A DNA stretch of 64,000 nucleotides from contig NZ_JAAWVT010000002.1 in NCBI RefSeq assembly GCF_012271785.1, forward strand, positions 124,001 through 188,000. Reading direction: 5' to 3'. The translations under genes and the position numbers were made by a program. Origin of the DNA: Paeniglutamicibacter terrestris (GTDB taxonomy: Bacteria; Actinomycetota; Actinomycetes; Actinomycetales; Micrococcaceae). Positions within the stretch are counted from its first letter, which is position 1; every line of letters begins with the position of its first letter. Positions 45,608-54,800 of the stretch are shown here, piece after piece. The notes under the pieces were generated by a model that worked only from the letters and a program-made list of their open reading frames with translations, did not search any database and was not told where the DNA came from.

Positions 45608-46465
45608 TCACGACGGCCAATTGAAGTCCCGGTCTTCGCCGTAGGAATCTCGGCGGGCGGTGTAGGCCAGAGCTGCCTGCCCCCTCGCGTCATCACCGAT
45701 CAGTATCCGAAGGGGACGGTCGGGCTGTGCCAGGTGTACAACCAATGCTTCGGCCGCAGTGCGCGGGTCGGCATCTGTTGACTGCGCCTGAGGATCGGCT
45801 ACCGGCCATGGGATCTCCGTGGTTCCGAACAGGGTATTGCGGAGATCATCGTATTCCGGTTTTGGATTTGCAAACGACATGCTCGATCCCGCCCAATCGG
45901 TGGCAAATCCACCAAGTTGCGCGATGGTCACTCGGATGTCGAATGGTGCAATCTCGGCAGCCAGTGCCTCGCTGAAACCTTCGAGCGCCCACTTGCTCGC
46001 GTTGTATAGGCCGAACGTCGGCATGGAGCCGATGGCACCGACTGTCGAAATTTGCACGATATCGCCACCACCACCGGAACGAAGATGTGGGATTGCTGCC
46101 CTACAAACCCACATGGCACCAAATAGATTGAGATCGAGAAGATCGCGGGCCTGCTGCTCATCGAGCTCTTCGACGGCTCCAACGAGCCCGCTGCCCGCGT
46201 TGTTGACGACGATGTTGATGCCACCGAAGGCCGTCGCCGCTTCATCTACTGCAGCAGTGACCGCCGAGGCATCACGGACATCGAGCAGGATCTCCCGTAC
46301 CGCGGTGGGGTGACTTGCCTGTAAATCTGCCAGTGCTCCTGGACGGCGAACCGTTCCGACGACGCGATCGCCCTGATCCAGAGCGGCCCGCGCAAATGCC
46401 TGTCCGAGCCCGCGGCCGGCTCCGGTGATGAGCCAGGTGCGAGCGGAGCGTGATGCATGAATCAT
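45608..46465 (-). CDS. Short-chain dehydrogenase/reductase
   Basis: 285 residues from the ATG at 46465 (AAGGGGA about eight bases upstream). The classical SDR pattern is present: TGAGRGLGQAFARAAL (NAD(P) loop), NNAGSGLVG, IVQISTVGAIG with the catalytic Ser, and YNASKWAL with Tyr and Lys. The Arg-Arg before VVGTVRRPGAL suggests NADP. Substrate unknown. Divergent from the TetR gene across a 105-bp region holding two operator-like sites, so it is probably the TetR target. Confidence 0.9.
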   Translation of the reverse strand: MIHASRSARTWLITGAGRGLGQAFARAALDQGDRVVGTVRRPGALADLQASHPTAVREILLDVRDASAVTAAVDEAATAFGGINIVVNNAGSGLVGAVEELDEQQARDLLDLNLFGAMWVCRAAIPHLRSGGGGDIVQISTVGAIGSMPTFGLYNASKWALEGFSEALAAEIAPFDIRVTIAQLGGFATDWAGSSMSFANPKPEYDDLRNTLFGTTEIPWPVADPQAQSTDADPRTAAEALVVHLAQPDRPLRILIGDDARGQAALAYTARRDSYGEDRDFNWPS

Positions 46466-46487
46466 GATGAGTTTCCCCTTCGGCGAT

Positions 46488-46502
46488 ACGGTGCGTCTCG
46501 TC
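46488..46502. promoter_or_regulatory. Operator-like site 1 (SDR side)
   Basis: ACGGTGCGTCTCGTC, a one-base variant of site 2. It lies just upstream of the SDR start, in a position to block its promoter. Confidence 0.55.
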
Positions 46503-46528
46503 AGGCTAGTCGAACATTTTAGGTCGGT

Positions 46529-46550
46529 CAAGACGGTACGTCTCGTCTTG
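46529..46550. promoter_or_regulatory. Operator-like site 2 (TetR side)
   Basis: A 22-bp palindrome with arms CAAGACG and CGTCTTG around a central ACGT; 18 of 22 positions are symmetric. It covers the likely -35 region of the tetR promoter, so the regulator can repress itself. Confidence 0.65.
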
Positions 46551-46558
46551 CTATCCCG

Positions 46559-46564
46559 TACAGT
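46559..46564 (+). promoter_or_regulatory. -10 box of a probable leaderless transcript (TetR gene)
   Basis: TACAGT, six bases, then the GTG at 46571; no Shine-Dalgarno site. Confidence 0.55.
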
Positions 46565-46570
46565 GTTTTC

Positions 46571-47197
46571 GTGAACTATTTGGATTCGGGCCATGCGCCC
46601 TCCGCCGCGCTGGGGCCTGATGCTTCCCGGCGCAGTGATCGTGCCCGCAGGGCCATCCTTTCTGCCACACGTGACCTCGTTGCCGAGGTGGGTTACACCC
46701 GGTTGACCATCGAAGGAATCGCTTCCGCAGCAGGCGTTGGCAAGCAGACCATCTATCGATGGTGGCATTCGAAGGCTGCCGTGCTTTTCGATGCGATTCT
46801 GGAGGTCAACTCCCAGGAAGAGGGTAGGGTCGCCCTGCCAGACACCGGCGATCTTGAATCCGATCTTCGGCTGGTTCTCCGGGGAACTGTAGCGACGCTG
46901 ATTGAACCCGCTAATGACCGGCTACAGCGTGCAGTGACCGCAGAGATCCAGACCGACACTGTGGTCGCCGAGGAACTCGTGCGTCGACTGCTCCGCCCGC
47001 AACTCGATGCGTGCGCAGAGCGCATCAAGATCGGCATTCGCGCCGGTCAAGTCGACGGATCCGTGGATGCAGGGCTGGCTGTTGAGCTCCTGTTCGGGCC
47101 GATTTTCCATCGTTGGCTCTTGCGAACGGGCGAACTTGACCAAACCTTCGCTGACGGCGTGCTCGACATGGTGCTGAAAGGCCTACGACCTCGCTGA
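46571..47197 (+). CDS. TetR/AcrR family transcriptional regulator
   Basis: 208 residues. The N-terminal helix-turn-helix is RAILSATRDLVAEVGYTRLTIEGIASAAGVGKQTIYRWWHSKAAVL, at about residues 28-73, a clean TetR_N match. The C-terminal part (FGPIFHRWLLRTGELDQTFADGVLDMVLKGLRPR) is of the TetR_C type. It is divergent from the SDR gene, and two operator-like sites lie between them. Repression of the SDR gene, relieved by a small ligand, is the natural reading. Confidence 0.9.
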   Translation: MNYLDSGHAPSAALGPDASRRSDRARRAILSATRDLVAEVGYTRLTIEGIASAAGVGKQTIYRWWHSKAAVLFDAILEVNSQEEGRVALPDTGDLESDLRLVLRGTVATLIEPANDRLQRAVTAEIQTDTVVAEELVRRLLRPQLDACAERIKIGIRAGQVDGSVDAGLAVELLFGPIFHRWLLRTGELDQTFADGVLDMVLKGLRPR

Positions 47198-47502
47198 GGA
47201 GCATCTTTAGGTGTGGACTTACGAAACGAAGGTTGGCATTCCGGTGATCTTTTCGCTGCTCGTGACCGCCGTGTTCTCGCTTGCCGCGACCCGCTGTGGA
47301 CGCCTAGTACATTGACCTCTTGGTGCTCGCGTCAGAGATGGCTCGTGTTCCCTGGCCTCAAAAATCCACCCTGCCCCTCGATTTAGCCCCACTTTCGAGA
47401 CACCAGTCTCATTGTGTTTGGTATGTTCTGGTGCCATTTGACCTATCCACCTCACCGCTGTGAGGATCAGGAGATGAATAATCGGACACGCGTGGCTGCT
47501 TC
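47198..47502. other. Intergenic region
   Basis: About 305 bases between the TetR gene and the next gene. I see no gene, terminator or operator copy in it. Confidence 0.6.
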
Positions 47503-48198
47503 ATGAGCATCTACTCGTTTCATCTCGCCCATATTCCACTGCTCAAGGCAGCCGGTGGGCTCCTACGTCCGCCGAAAGCTCCTGGCCTACGCCACATCGA
47601 AGTGCTTGCCGGAATGCAGTTGGGGGCGGCGGTGATCTCCCCACGCAGGATGCAGCTACGGCGTATCGCAGTGTTCGCGCAATGGGAGGACGAGGCAGCG
47701 CTCGAAGACTTTCTGGCCCATCATCCGTTTGGTCGGACGTTGAACGAGGGGTGGCATGTCAGGCTCGAGTTTGTACGCCGTTGGGGTGAAGTGCACGAAC
47801 TACTCCTTGAACCAGATGGGGCGGAACACCTAGAACTTGGTGAACCAGTGGTAGCCGTGACCTTGGCCCGCATGCGTCTGCCCGAACTGCCTCGATTTAT
47901 CCGTTGGGGGCGCCCCGTCGAACGTCAGATCCGGGACCACCCCGAAGCCACCCTTGCCATGGCCGCCATTCGACCGCCACGGAGCGTTTCAACGTTTTCG
48001 ATCTGGACTAGCACCCGCGCGATGACAGGGATGGTTTTTGGTCGTGACGATGGTGAGGCCGCCCGCCGTCATACCGAAGCGATGACCGAACGCGAGCGCC
48101 GCGACTTCCACCACGAATTTACGACGTTGCGCTTTAGACCGCTCTCCGAGCACGGTTCATGGGAAGGCCGCTCCCACTACGTTCCGTGGTCCAGATAG
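47503..48198 (+). CDS. Unknown protein, possibly a monooxygenase-like dimeric alpha+beta barrel
   Basis: 231 residues. It starts MSIYSFHLAHIPLLKAAGGLL; later segments GLRHIEVLAGMQLGAAVISPRRMQLRRIAVFAQWEDEAALEDFLAHHPFG and AAIRPPRSVSTFSIWTSTRAMTGMVFGR recall spheroidene-monooxygenase (CrtA-like) and related ABM-type proteins. That resemblance is from the pattern of helices and strands only. ATG with no clear ribosome site. It runs the same way as TetR but begins 300 bases later. It ends at a terminator. Confidence 0.5.
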   Translation: MSIYSFHLAHIPLLKAAGGLLRPPKAPGLRHIEVLAGMQLGAAVISPRRMQLRRIAVFAQWEDEAALEDFLAHHPFGRTLNEGWHVRLEFVRRWGEVHELLLEPDGAEHLELGEPVVAVTLARMRLPELPRFIRWGRPVERQIRDHPEATLAMAAIRPPRSVSTFSIWTSTRAMTGMVFGRDDGEAARRHTEAMTERERRDFHHEFTTLRFRPLSEHGSWEGRSHYVPWSR

Positions 48199-48623
48199 GC
48201 CACATCGCTTGGGTTTCACCGTCCTGAGGGAGCGCTCCGACGGTGGATAGCTAAGCCCCCTTCAGTTCACGGCATGTTTAGTGAACTGTAGGGGGTTTCG
48301 TCGTTTAATCGCCGGGGGACCCAAAAGCGGAGCAATGTTCGGTAATGACTTGGGGCGATGTGCGAATTGCCCAAACCGAAAATTCGACCAATAAAACTCG
48401 ATTAGACATGAAAACGATGCATCATCGAGCAAATCCGCATGTTTCATCTGCAAATGGTGCCGAAACAGTAGTGCGTGCGACTCAACCGCAGGCGGAACCA
48501 CATGCCGTTGGCGCCAGCAGTGCTTGTCATAGAGCTGTGGAAGATGTTGTCTATAGTCAGATCGATTTTAGGAAAGGATGGTCGGCGGTTTAAGGCACGT
48601 TTCCACCAACTGAAGGATTTCTC
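48199..48623. other. AT-richer intergenic region before the channel gene
   Basis: Holds the terminator at 48256 and, further on, no clear gene. A frame from 48345 to 48593 is open but low in codon character. A TATAGT box at 48552-48557 may start the channel transcript. Confidence 0.6.
48256..48303 (+). terminator. Terminator after the unknown gene
   Basis: CCCCCTTCAGTTCAC (48256-48270) pairs with GTGAACTGTAGGGGG (48281-48295) with one mismatch, followed by TTTCGTCGTTT. Confidence 0.82.
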
Positions 48624-49823
48624 ATGAATATGGAAAGTTTCGATTGGGCCGGCATGGCGCAAAAAGTTGTCATTGCTGTAATTATCTTGCTGGTGACTTG
48701 GCTACTGGCCAAGATCGTCAAATGGGCTATTGGAAAACTCGTTGGGCGAGTTAAAGGATTGCAACGTCAGGGGAACGACGGGGCACAAGTGGGGGAATCA
48801 TTGGGGAAGGTTGCAGCACTGATCATCTGGCTCTTCGGGCTGGTAGCTATTCTTCAGGTGTTTGCCCTCTCCGAGGTACTAGCACCGGTGCAAGATCTGC
48901 TGGGTAAGGTCATGGGATTCATCCCTAACCTCATTGGCGCAGGCATCATCTTCTTCATTGGTTACATGATTGCCAAAATCGTCAGGCAGCTGGTGACCAC
49001 CGCACTTGGAGCGGTCGACTTCGGCAAACTAACCTCGAAGTTGAAGCGCGGGGCAGTCGAACCGAGCATTCAAGAGACTCGTGAACAAAACGCCAAGATC
49101 ATTGGCATCATCGGCAATCTGCTCTTCGCCATCATCATCATCGTTGTCGGTATTAGCGCCCTTCAGGTTCTAGGAATTGCCGCCATCTCCGACCCGGCTC
49201 AGCAAATGCTGACCATGATCATGAACGCCATTCCGCAAATCGTGGCAGCCCTGATCTTGCTGGCCATCGGCTACGTGATCGCAAAGTTTGTTGGCACCAT
49301 CCTTCAAAGCACGCTCGAGGGAATTGGCACCGACTCGGTGGTCCATAAGTGGGGCATCGTTCCTGCCGATAAGAGTGCCTCGAGCATTATCGCGACGCTG
49401 GTGAAAATCGCCATCATGCTGTTCTTCGGCATCATGGCAGCACGTCTGATGAACTTCCCCGAGGTCACCAACATCCTGAACCAGATTCTCGCCCTAGCAG
49501 GAAACGTGTTGTTCGGCGGACTGATCATTGCCGCCGGCTTTGTCATCGCCAACATCGTGGTGTCCATCGTCGGTCCGGGGACCGCGGCCACCATCATTCG
49601 CTGGGCCACCATCGTGCTTTTCATCGCGATGGGTCTGAAGTACATGGGCCTGGCCGACTCCATCATCAACATGGCATTCGGTGCCGTTGTTATTGGCGGG
49701 GCACTGGCAGCAGCTCTGGCCTTCGGTCTGGGAGGTCGCGATGCGGCAGCTCGGGCATTGCAGAAGGTGGAGAACAAGCAGCCACCGGCTACACACTCGG
49801 CTCCAATCGATCCGCTCGGCTAA
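48624..49823 (+). CDS. Conserved TM-helix mechanosensitive channel-like protein (CmpX-type)
   Basis: 399 residues, with repeated membrane helices of the TM_helix repeat family: VVIAVIILLVTWLLAKIVKWA, IPNLIGAGIIFFIGYMIAKIVRQLV, IPQIVAALILLAIGYVIAKFVGTIL, and LAGNVLFGGLIIAAGFVIANIVVSI. Each repeat carries the I-x-x-G-Y-x-I/V-A-K wording. Homologues (such as CmpX) are related to small-conductance mechanosensitive channels and act under osmotic or envelope stress. ATG with AAGGA eight bases upstream. It follows an AT-richer gap. Confidence 0.85.
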   Translation: MNMESFDWAGMAQKVVIAVIILLVTWLLAKIVKWAIGKLVGRVKGLQRQGNDGAQVGESLGKVAALIIWLFGLVAILQVFALSEVLAPVQDLLGKVMGFIPNLIGAGIIFFIGYMIAKIVRQLVTTALGAVDFGKLTSKLKRGAVEPSIQETREQNAKIIGIIGNLLFAIIIIVVGISALQVLGIAAISDPAQQMLTMIMNAIPQIVAALILLAIGYVIAKFVGTILQSTLEGIGTDSVVHKWGIVPADKSASSIIATLVKIAIMLFFGIMAARLMNFPEVTNILNQILALAGNVLFGGLIIAAGFVIANIVVSIVGPGTAATIIRWATIVLFIAMGLKYMGLADSIINMAFGAVVIGGALAAALAFGLGGRDAAARALQKVENKQPPATHSAPIDPLG

Positions 49824-49897
49824 GAGTTAGTTAGCCGGAAACCGCTCGGTGAGAAAGTAGCCGAATAGGTTCGCAAGGCACGGCTGGCACGGGGAAA

Positions 49898-50689
49898 TTA
49901 TCCCGCTGCCAGCCGTGCTTTTTGCACGTCATGGGACAAAATCCCGGGCCAGCGAGCAACATCCTCGGGGGTATGCGCCACCTCGAGAGTCGCGTTGACC
50001 AGCAGCTCGACGAGTGTGCTTGCCGTGGACACCGGATGGGCGGGGTCACCGATCCACGCCAGCACCGTGGTCGGTACGGTGATCCCGGCGATCTGCTCGC
50101 GCGTGGGGAGATCGCTCAGGGCCGCACCGCGGAAAAGGGCTGGAAGGACGGCATCAGGGACATCGGGCACGGTCTCTGGCACGCCCACGGTGGCCGGGGG
50201 AGGAGTGGCCAGAGCCGTTGTGGCAAGAAATGCTGCGACTCCCTGCGCATCGATCGCATCGGCGGCGCCGCGGTATTCTTCCGCCTTCGCGGCCCGGGTT
50301 GCCCATGCGGTAGCCGGCACCATCAGCGTCAGGCTGCTGAACCTCTGAGGGTCAAGCACCGCGGCGTGTAGCAGCGTCCCGGTTCCCATCGAGGGGCCCA
50401 CCCCGTGCACCTTTTCACCGGGGAAGAAGTGGTCGAGCAGCCGCAGGAGGTCATCGGCCAGAACTTGCCAGCTGTAGTCGGTAGCAACGGCTCGCCCGGA
50501 AGAAAGACCGTGGCCGCGTGCGTCATAACGCAGCAGGCGTGTCCCACTGAGTCCGCGACCCAGATCCAGACCCAACAAACGGTCGCGTCGACGGCTCGAG
50601 GTGAGTCCGTGAAGCTGGATGACCGGGTGGCCTCCCTCGTCGCTCAGTTCGACGTCAAGCCCGGCATCGGGAACATTGAATTTCGACAT
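49898..50689 (-). CDS. Alpha/beta hydrolase
   Basis: 263 residues from the ATG at 50689, which has GAGGAG five bases upstream; the frame is open to 50941. Opening HPVIQLHGLTSSRRRDRLLGLDL is the oxyanion HG motif, the nucleophile is the Ser in GVGPSMGTGTLLHAAVL (G-x-S-x-G), and the late EVAHTPEDVARWPGILSHD region carries the catalytic His candidate. Enzymes like this cut esters, lactones or related bonds; substrate unknown. Divergent from the condensation-GNAT gene, with a short shared region. Confidence 0.85.
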   Translation of the reverse strand: MSKFNVPDAGLDVELSDEGGHPVIQLHGLTSSRRRDRLLGLDLGRGLSGTRLLRYDARGHGLSSGRAVATDYSWQVLADDLLRLLDHFFPGEKVHGVGPSMGTGTLLHAAVLDPQRFSSLTLMVPATAWATRAAKAEEYRGAADAIDAQGVAAFLATTALATPPPATVGVPETVPDVPDAVLPALFRGAALSDLPTREQIAGITVPTTVLAWIGDPAHPVSTASTLVELLVNATLEVAHTPEDVARWPGILSHDVQKARLAAG

Positions 50690-50723
50690 GGCGACTCCTC
50701 GACTCTCGGGCCATTCCCGGGTA

Positions 50724-50729
50724 TAGGAT
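50724..50729 (+). promoter_or_regulatory. -10 box of a probable leaderless transcript (condensation-GNAT gene)
   Basis: TAGGAT, seven bases, then the ATG at 50737; no Shine-Dalgarno site. Confidence 0.55.
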
Positions 50730-50736
50730 ATCCGAC

Positions 50737-52503
50737 ATGCGGCTGACCAATATTGCGCATCTGCGCCTGCCTTTTGGCCGACTGCTGAGCTACCAGGTGA
50801 CCGTCGGTCAGCTGGGAGCAGCGCTGCCGGTGTCCTTCGATCAGCGACGCCACGTGGGGGCCGGCGACCGTGCCGGATCGTGGATGGCGCTGTCCTTCCG
50901 TCTCCCCGCACCGGTGCCCCGCGACCAGCTTTCCGAAGCATGGCTAGCGGTAATTAGTCGGCATGGGACCCTGCGCTCGGTATTCACCCCAGGTGAAGAC
51001 GGTGCACCCCAACTTCACGAAGTCGAGGTGCACGGCGGTGACTGGATCTCGCACCAGCTGAACCCGGGGCAGGCAGTGAACGACGCGCTGCGTGAGGTGC
51101 TCGACGTTGCCTGCTCGCCGTACTCACAACCCTCGCATTGCCTCTGCGTGTTGGAGACTGCCGCAGGTCCCACGGTGATCATTGCGGGGGATCATGCACA
51201 TGGGGATATGTGGTCGATGCTCGTGCTGGCCCGTGATCTGCTATCCGCGCTTTCTGCCGTCCAAGCAGGAATGAAACCGCAATTGACGCCGGTGCCAACC
51301 TTCGCCGAGCACACCAAATCGCTCACCCGTGTGGGTCCCGCGCCAGAAAAAGTTCATCGTCGGTGGGCAGAGGTCTTGGCGGCTAGCGGCGAGGTGATGC
51401 CGCGTTTCCCTCTCTCGCTGGGTCCGCCGACTCCAACGGCCGAGCGGGTAGAGGTGCGTGAGGTGTTGGACGTTGATGATGCTGCAGCGTTCTCGGCCCA
51501 GGCCCGCGAGGACGGTGTATCCACGCTGTCCTTGGTGGTGTCAGCGATGACGGCGGTGACCAAGGAACTGGCAGGTGTTCCGTTGCGCGCGGTGTTCCCG
51601 GTGCACAGTCGCTACGACGCCATGTGGAACGACTCCGTGGGTTGGTTCATCACCAACTCCGTTTTGGAATCCGCCGATGAAGACCCTCGGGCGTGCGCCC
51701 AAGCCGTGCGTGAGGCCGTCAAGCTGGGCAACTGGCCTCTTCAAGAGGTGCTGACTCCGTGGGGCGGAATGCCCGAAGCTCCAGGCATGTTCGCCATCTC
51801 GTGGCTGGATCTGCGCCGGCTGCCGGTGCGGATCGACGCGCGCGGTCTCGATGCCCAATACGTCGGTGCCTCAATCCAGACCGACGGGGTGATGCTGTGG
51901 TTTATTCTCAACGATTCCGGGCTGCATTTGCGTTGCCGCTATCCGGACACCGATCAGGCTCGTGATCACGTAGGAACGTGGTTGGACATGCTGGTGGCGA
52001 GGCTCAGCTCCGCCGCGCGCGCTTCGGTCGGAGGCAAACTACGGTTGGGCGGACGCATCTATCGGGTTCAGCGGGCCAGCCGAGTGGATATCCCGGCAAT
52101 GGTGCAATTGTTATCCGATGACGAGATCGGAGGCGGCCGGGAGGGTGCGCAGAACGCAAGTTATGAGGCCTCCTTTGATGCCATCGCCCGTGATTCATCG
52201 CAGTACCTGGCCGTCGTGCGTGATGAGGCCGAGCGGATCATCGGCACCATGCAGCTGAGCATCATCCCGGGGCTATCACGTGGGGGAGCCGCCCGACTGC
52301 AGATCGAGGGGCTCAGAGTTGCCGCCGGCCAACGCTCCCGAGGTGTTGGGACGGCGATGCTCGAATGGGCTCATGAACACGGAAGAGCCCGCGGTGCGAC
52401 GCTGGCTCAGATATCCACCGAGCAGGTTCGAGTCCGCGCCCAACAGTTTTACTCTCGGCTCGGCTACGAGAATACGCACGTGGGGCTCAAGCGCGTGCTG
52501 TGA
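50737..52503 (+). CDS. Condensation-domain-like / GNAT fusion protein
   Basis: 588 residues. Residues about 20-430 resemble the NRPS condensation / acyltransferase (CoA-dependent) fold: FDQRRHVGAGDRAG, then IIAGDHAHGDMWSMLVLARDLLSAL, in the place of the HHxxxDxxS catalytic block, and the latch-like VFPVHSRYDAMWNDSVGWFITNSV. From about 435 a GNAT domain follows: YRVQRASRVDIPAMVQLLSDDEIG and LRVAAGQRSRGVGTAMLEWAHEHG, then AQQFYSRLGYE. The two parts suggest acyl transfer and acetyl transfer in one protein. The order and lack of NRPS neighbours are unusual. TAGGAT seven bases before the ATG. Confidence 0.75.
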   Translation: MRLTNIAHLRLPFGRLLSYQVTVGQLGAALPVSFDQRRHVGAGDRAGSWMALSFRLPAPVPRDQLSEAWLAVISRHGTLRSVFTPGEDGAPQLHEVEVHGGDWISHQLNPGQAVNDALREVLDVACSPYSQPSHCLCVLETAAGPTVIIAGDHAHGDMWSMLVLARDLLSALSAVQAGMKPQLTPVPTFAEHTKSLTRVGPAPEKVHRRWAEVLAASGEVMPRFPLSLGPPTPTAERVEVREVLDVDDAAAFSAQAREDGVSTLSLVVSAMTAVTKELAGVPLRAVFPVHSRYDAMWNDSVGWFITNSVLESADEDPRACAQAVREAVKLGNWPLQEVLTPWGGMPEAPGMFAISWLDLRRLPVRIDARGLDAQYVGASIQTDGVMLWFILNDSGLHLRCRYPDTDQARDHVGTWLDMLVARLSSAARASVGGKLRLGGRIYRVQRASRVDIPAMVQLLSDDEIGGGREGAQNASYEASFDAIARDSSQYLAVVRDEAERIIGTMQLSIIPGLSRGGAARLQIEGLRVAAGQRSRGVGTAMLEWAHEHGRARGATLAQISTEQVRVRAQQFYSRLGYENTHVGLKRVL

Positions 52504-52889
52504 TTGAAGTTTTTGCGATGCGTACGGTGCCAGATTCATTCTCTTGAGGTGCTATCGCAGTGTCCCGACGCGGCCCGATGGAGCCTTCGATGACGCAAAA
52601 TGGGTGCATTTCGCCTGCTGACACAGTTCGCCGCGATGAATTCGAGGGATCTGACACGTGTGATGTTCAGCTCTAGCTTTGGGAACGAATTCCGCGTAAA
52701 TTCAAGGGGTAGGGTGCGTCATCCGCCGGCAAGGCGGTGATCTGGGCGACCAAAAGATGGTCCCAACCTCGGGTGAGATTCGGCACGATTTCCGTCAGTT
52801 TTTCCAGACGTACTAGAATAGTGTTTTGGGTCAGTCGTGGCCCCGAACCCCGAGACCCAAAATTCTCTAGAAGAAGTGAGCCTTTTCGC
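52504..52889. other. Leader and promoter region of typA
   Basis: About 390 bases with no gene. It holds a -10 box near 52814 and a stem-loop at 52824-52862. Confidence 0.6.
52814..52862 (+). promoter_or_regulatory. Probable typA promoter and 5' leader stem-loop
   Basis: TAGAAT (52814-52819) lies about five bases before a stem TTTTGGGTC (52824-52832) / GACCCAAAA (52854-52862). If the -10 is right, the mRNA begins with this hairpin, which could protect or regulate it. Confidence 0.5.
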
Positions 52890-54800
52890 ATGTCAGATAC
52901 CACCATCACCGCTCGTGAAGACCTGCGCAACGTAGCCATCGTTGCGCACGTTGACCACGGCAAGACCACCTTGGTTAACGCAATGCTCCAGCAGACCGGT
53001 GCATTCGACAGCCACGGTGAAACCGAAGACCGCGTGATGGACTCTGGCGAGCTGGAACGCGAAAAGGGCATTACCATCCTGGCCAAGAACACCACCGTGT
53101 TCTACGAAGGTCCGGCTGCCAAGGGTCACAAGATGACCATGAACATCATTGACACCCCGGGTCACGCTGACTTCGGTGGCGAGGTCGAGCGTGGCCTGTC
53201 CATGGTTGACGGCGTTGTTCTGTTGGTTGACGCTTCCGAGGGTCCGCTGCCGCAGACCCGCTTCGTGCTGCGTAAGGCACTTGTAGCCAACCTGCCCGTC
53301 ATCATCGTGGTCAACAAGACCGACCGTGCCGATGCTCGCATCGATGGCGTCATCTCCGACTCCATGGACCTGCTCCTGGGCCTGGCCTCGGACCTCGCCG
53401 ATGAAGCCCCGGACCTGGACCTGGATAAGGTTCTGAACGTCCCGATCGTCTTCGCTTCGGGCAAGGCCGGTTTCGCCTCGGTGAACCAGCCTGCTGACGG
53501 CACCATGCCGGACAACGAGGACCTCGAGCCGCTGTTCGAGACCATCATCAAGCACGTTCCGGCACCGACCTACACCGAGGGCGAAGTCCTTCAGGCACAC
53601 GTCACCAACCTTGACGCTTCCCCGTTCTTGGGTCGTCTGGCACTGCTGCGTATCTTCAACGGCACCCTGCGCAAGGGCCAGCAGGTTGCCTGGGCCCGTC
53701 AGGACGGCGAGCTCAAGACCGTAAAGATCACCGAACTGCTGGCCACCAAGGGCCTGACCCGCGTTCCGGCCGAGTCTGCTGGACCGGGCGAGATCGTTGC
53801 AGTTGCAGGTATCGAAGACATCATGATCGGTGAAACTCTCACCGACCTGGAAAACCCGAAGCCGCTGCCGCTGATCACCGTTGACCCGCCGGCCATCTCG
53901 ATGACCATCGGTATCAACACCTCGCCGCTGGCCGGCAAGGTCAAGGGCGCCAAGGTTACCGCTCGCCAGGTCAAGGACCGTCTTGACAAGGAACTGATCG
54001 GTAACGTTTCGCTGAACATCCTCCCGACCGAGCGTCCGGATGCTTGGGAAGTACAGGGTCGTGGCGAGCTGGCTCTGGCCATCCTCGTTGAGCAGATGCG
54101 TCGCGAAGGCTTCGAACTGACCGTCGGCAAGCCGCAGGTTGTTACCAAGCAGATCGACGGCAAGCTGCACGAGCCGATGGAGCACATGACCATCGACGTA
54201 CCCGAGGAATACCTCGGCGCCGTAACTCAGCTGATGGCAGCTCGTAAGGGCCGCATGACCAACATGGCCAACCACGGTACCGGCTGGTGCCGCATGGAAT
54301 TCATGGTTCCGGCACGTGGCCTGATCGGCTTCCGTACCCGCTTCCTCACCGACACCCGCGGTGCAGGCATTGCTGCTTCGTTGGCCGAGGGTTACGAGCC
54401 ATGGGCCGGTCCGATCGAATACCGCACCAACGGTTCGATCGTGGCTGACCGCTCCGGTGTAGTCACCCCGTTCGCAATGATCAAGCTGCAGGAACGCATG
54501 TCCTTCTTCGTGGCACCGACCTCCGAGGTCTACGAGGGCATGATCGTCGGCGAGAACTCACGCGCCGATGACATGGACGTGAACATCACCCGCGAAAAGC
54601 AGCTCACCAACATGCGCGCAGCTTCCTCGGACACCTTCGAGAACATGACCCCGCCGCGTAACCTGACTCTGGAAGAGTCCCTCGAATTCGCTCGCGAAGA
54701 CGAGTGCGTTGAGGTTACCCCGGAGGCAATCCGTATCCGTAAGCTCATCCTGAACGCCGGCGACCGCGCCAAGTCGAACCGTGCCCGGGCCAAGAACTAA
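52890..54800 (+). CDS. typA: Ribosome-associated GTPase TypA/BipA
   Basis: 636 residues from the ATG at 52890 (AAGAAGTGAG upstream; the frame opens at 52737). GTPase motifs: [17 protein letters not shown] (G1), [17 protein letters not shown] (G3) and [15 protein letters not shown] (G4). The BipA-specific C-terminal part ([24 protein letters not shown] and [22 protein letters not shown]) is complete. It helps late 50S assembly and stress adaptation. Its leader has a hairpin and its stop region overlaps the next gene. Confidence 0.97.
   Translation: MSDTTITAREDLRNVAIVAHVDHGKTTLVNAMLQQTGAFDSHGETEDRVMDSGELEREKGITILAKNTTVFYEGPAAKGHKMTMNIIDTPGHADFGGEVERGLSMVDGVVLLVDASEGPLPQTRFVLRKALVANLPVIIVVNKTDRADARIDGVISDSMDLLLGLASDLADEAPDLDLDKVLNVPIVFASGKAGFASVNQPADGTMPDNEDLEPLFETIIKHVPAPTYTEGEVLQAHVTNLDASPFLGRLALLRIFNGTLRKGQQVAWARQDGELKTVKITELLATKGLTRVPAESAGPGEIVAVAGIEDIMIGETLTDLENPKPLPLITVDPPAISMTIGINTSPLAGKVKGAKVTARQVKDRLDKELIGNVSLNILPTERPDAWEVQGRGELALAILVEQMRREGFELTVGKPQVVTKQIDGKLHEPMEHMTIDVPEEYLGAVTQLMAARKGRMTNMANHGTGWCRMEFMVPARGLIGFRTRFLTDTRGAGIAASLAEGYEPWAGPIEYRTNGSIVADRSGVVTPFAMIKLQERMSFFVAPTSEVYEGMIVGENSRADDMDVNITREKQLTNMRAASSDTFENMTPPRNLTLEESLEFAREDECVEVTPEAIRIRKLILNAGDRAKSNRARAKN

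Noticed and set aside
45369-45620. Possible toxin gene upstream of the barstar-like gene
   Set aside because: The frame (THVRPRREG ... PAHRAELPR) overlaps the SDR end, has no ribosome site and matches no RNase or HNH family I can recognise.
48345-48593. Small open frame of 82 codons before the channel gene
   Set aside because: Polar, biased composition and no ribosome site; AT-richer intergenic sequence.
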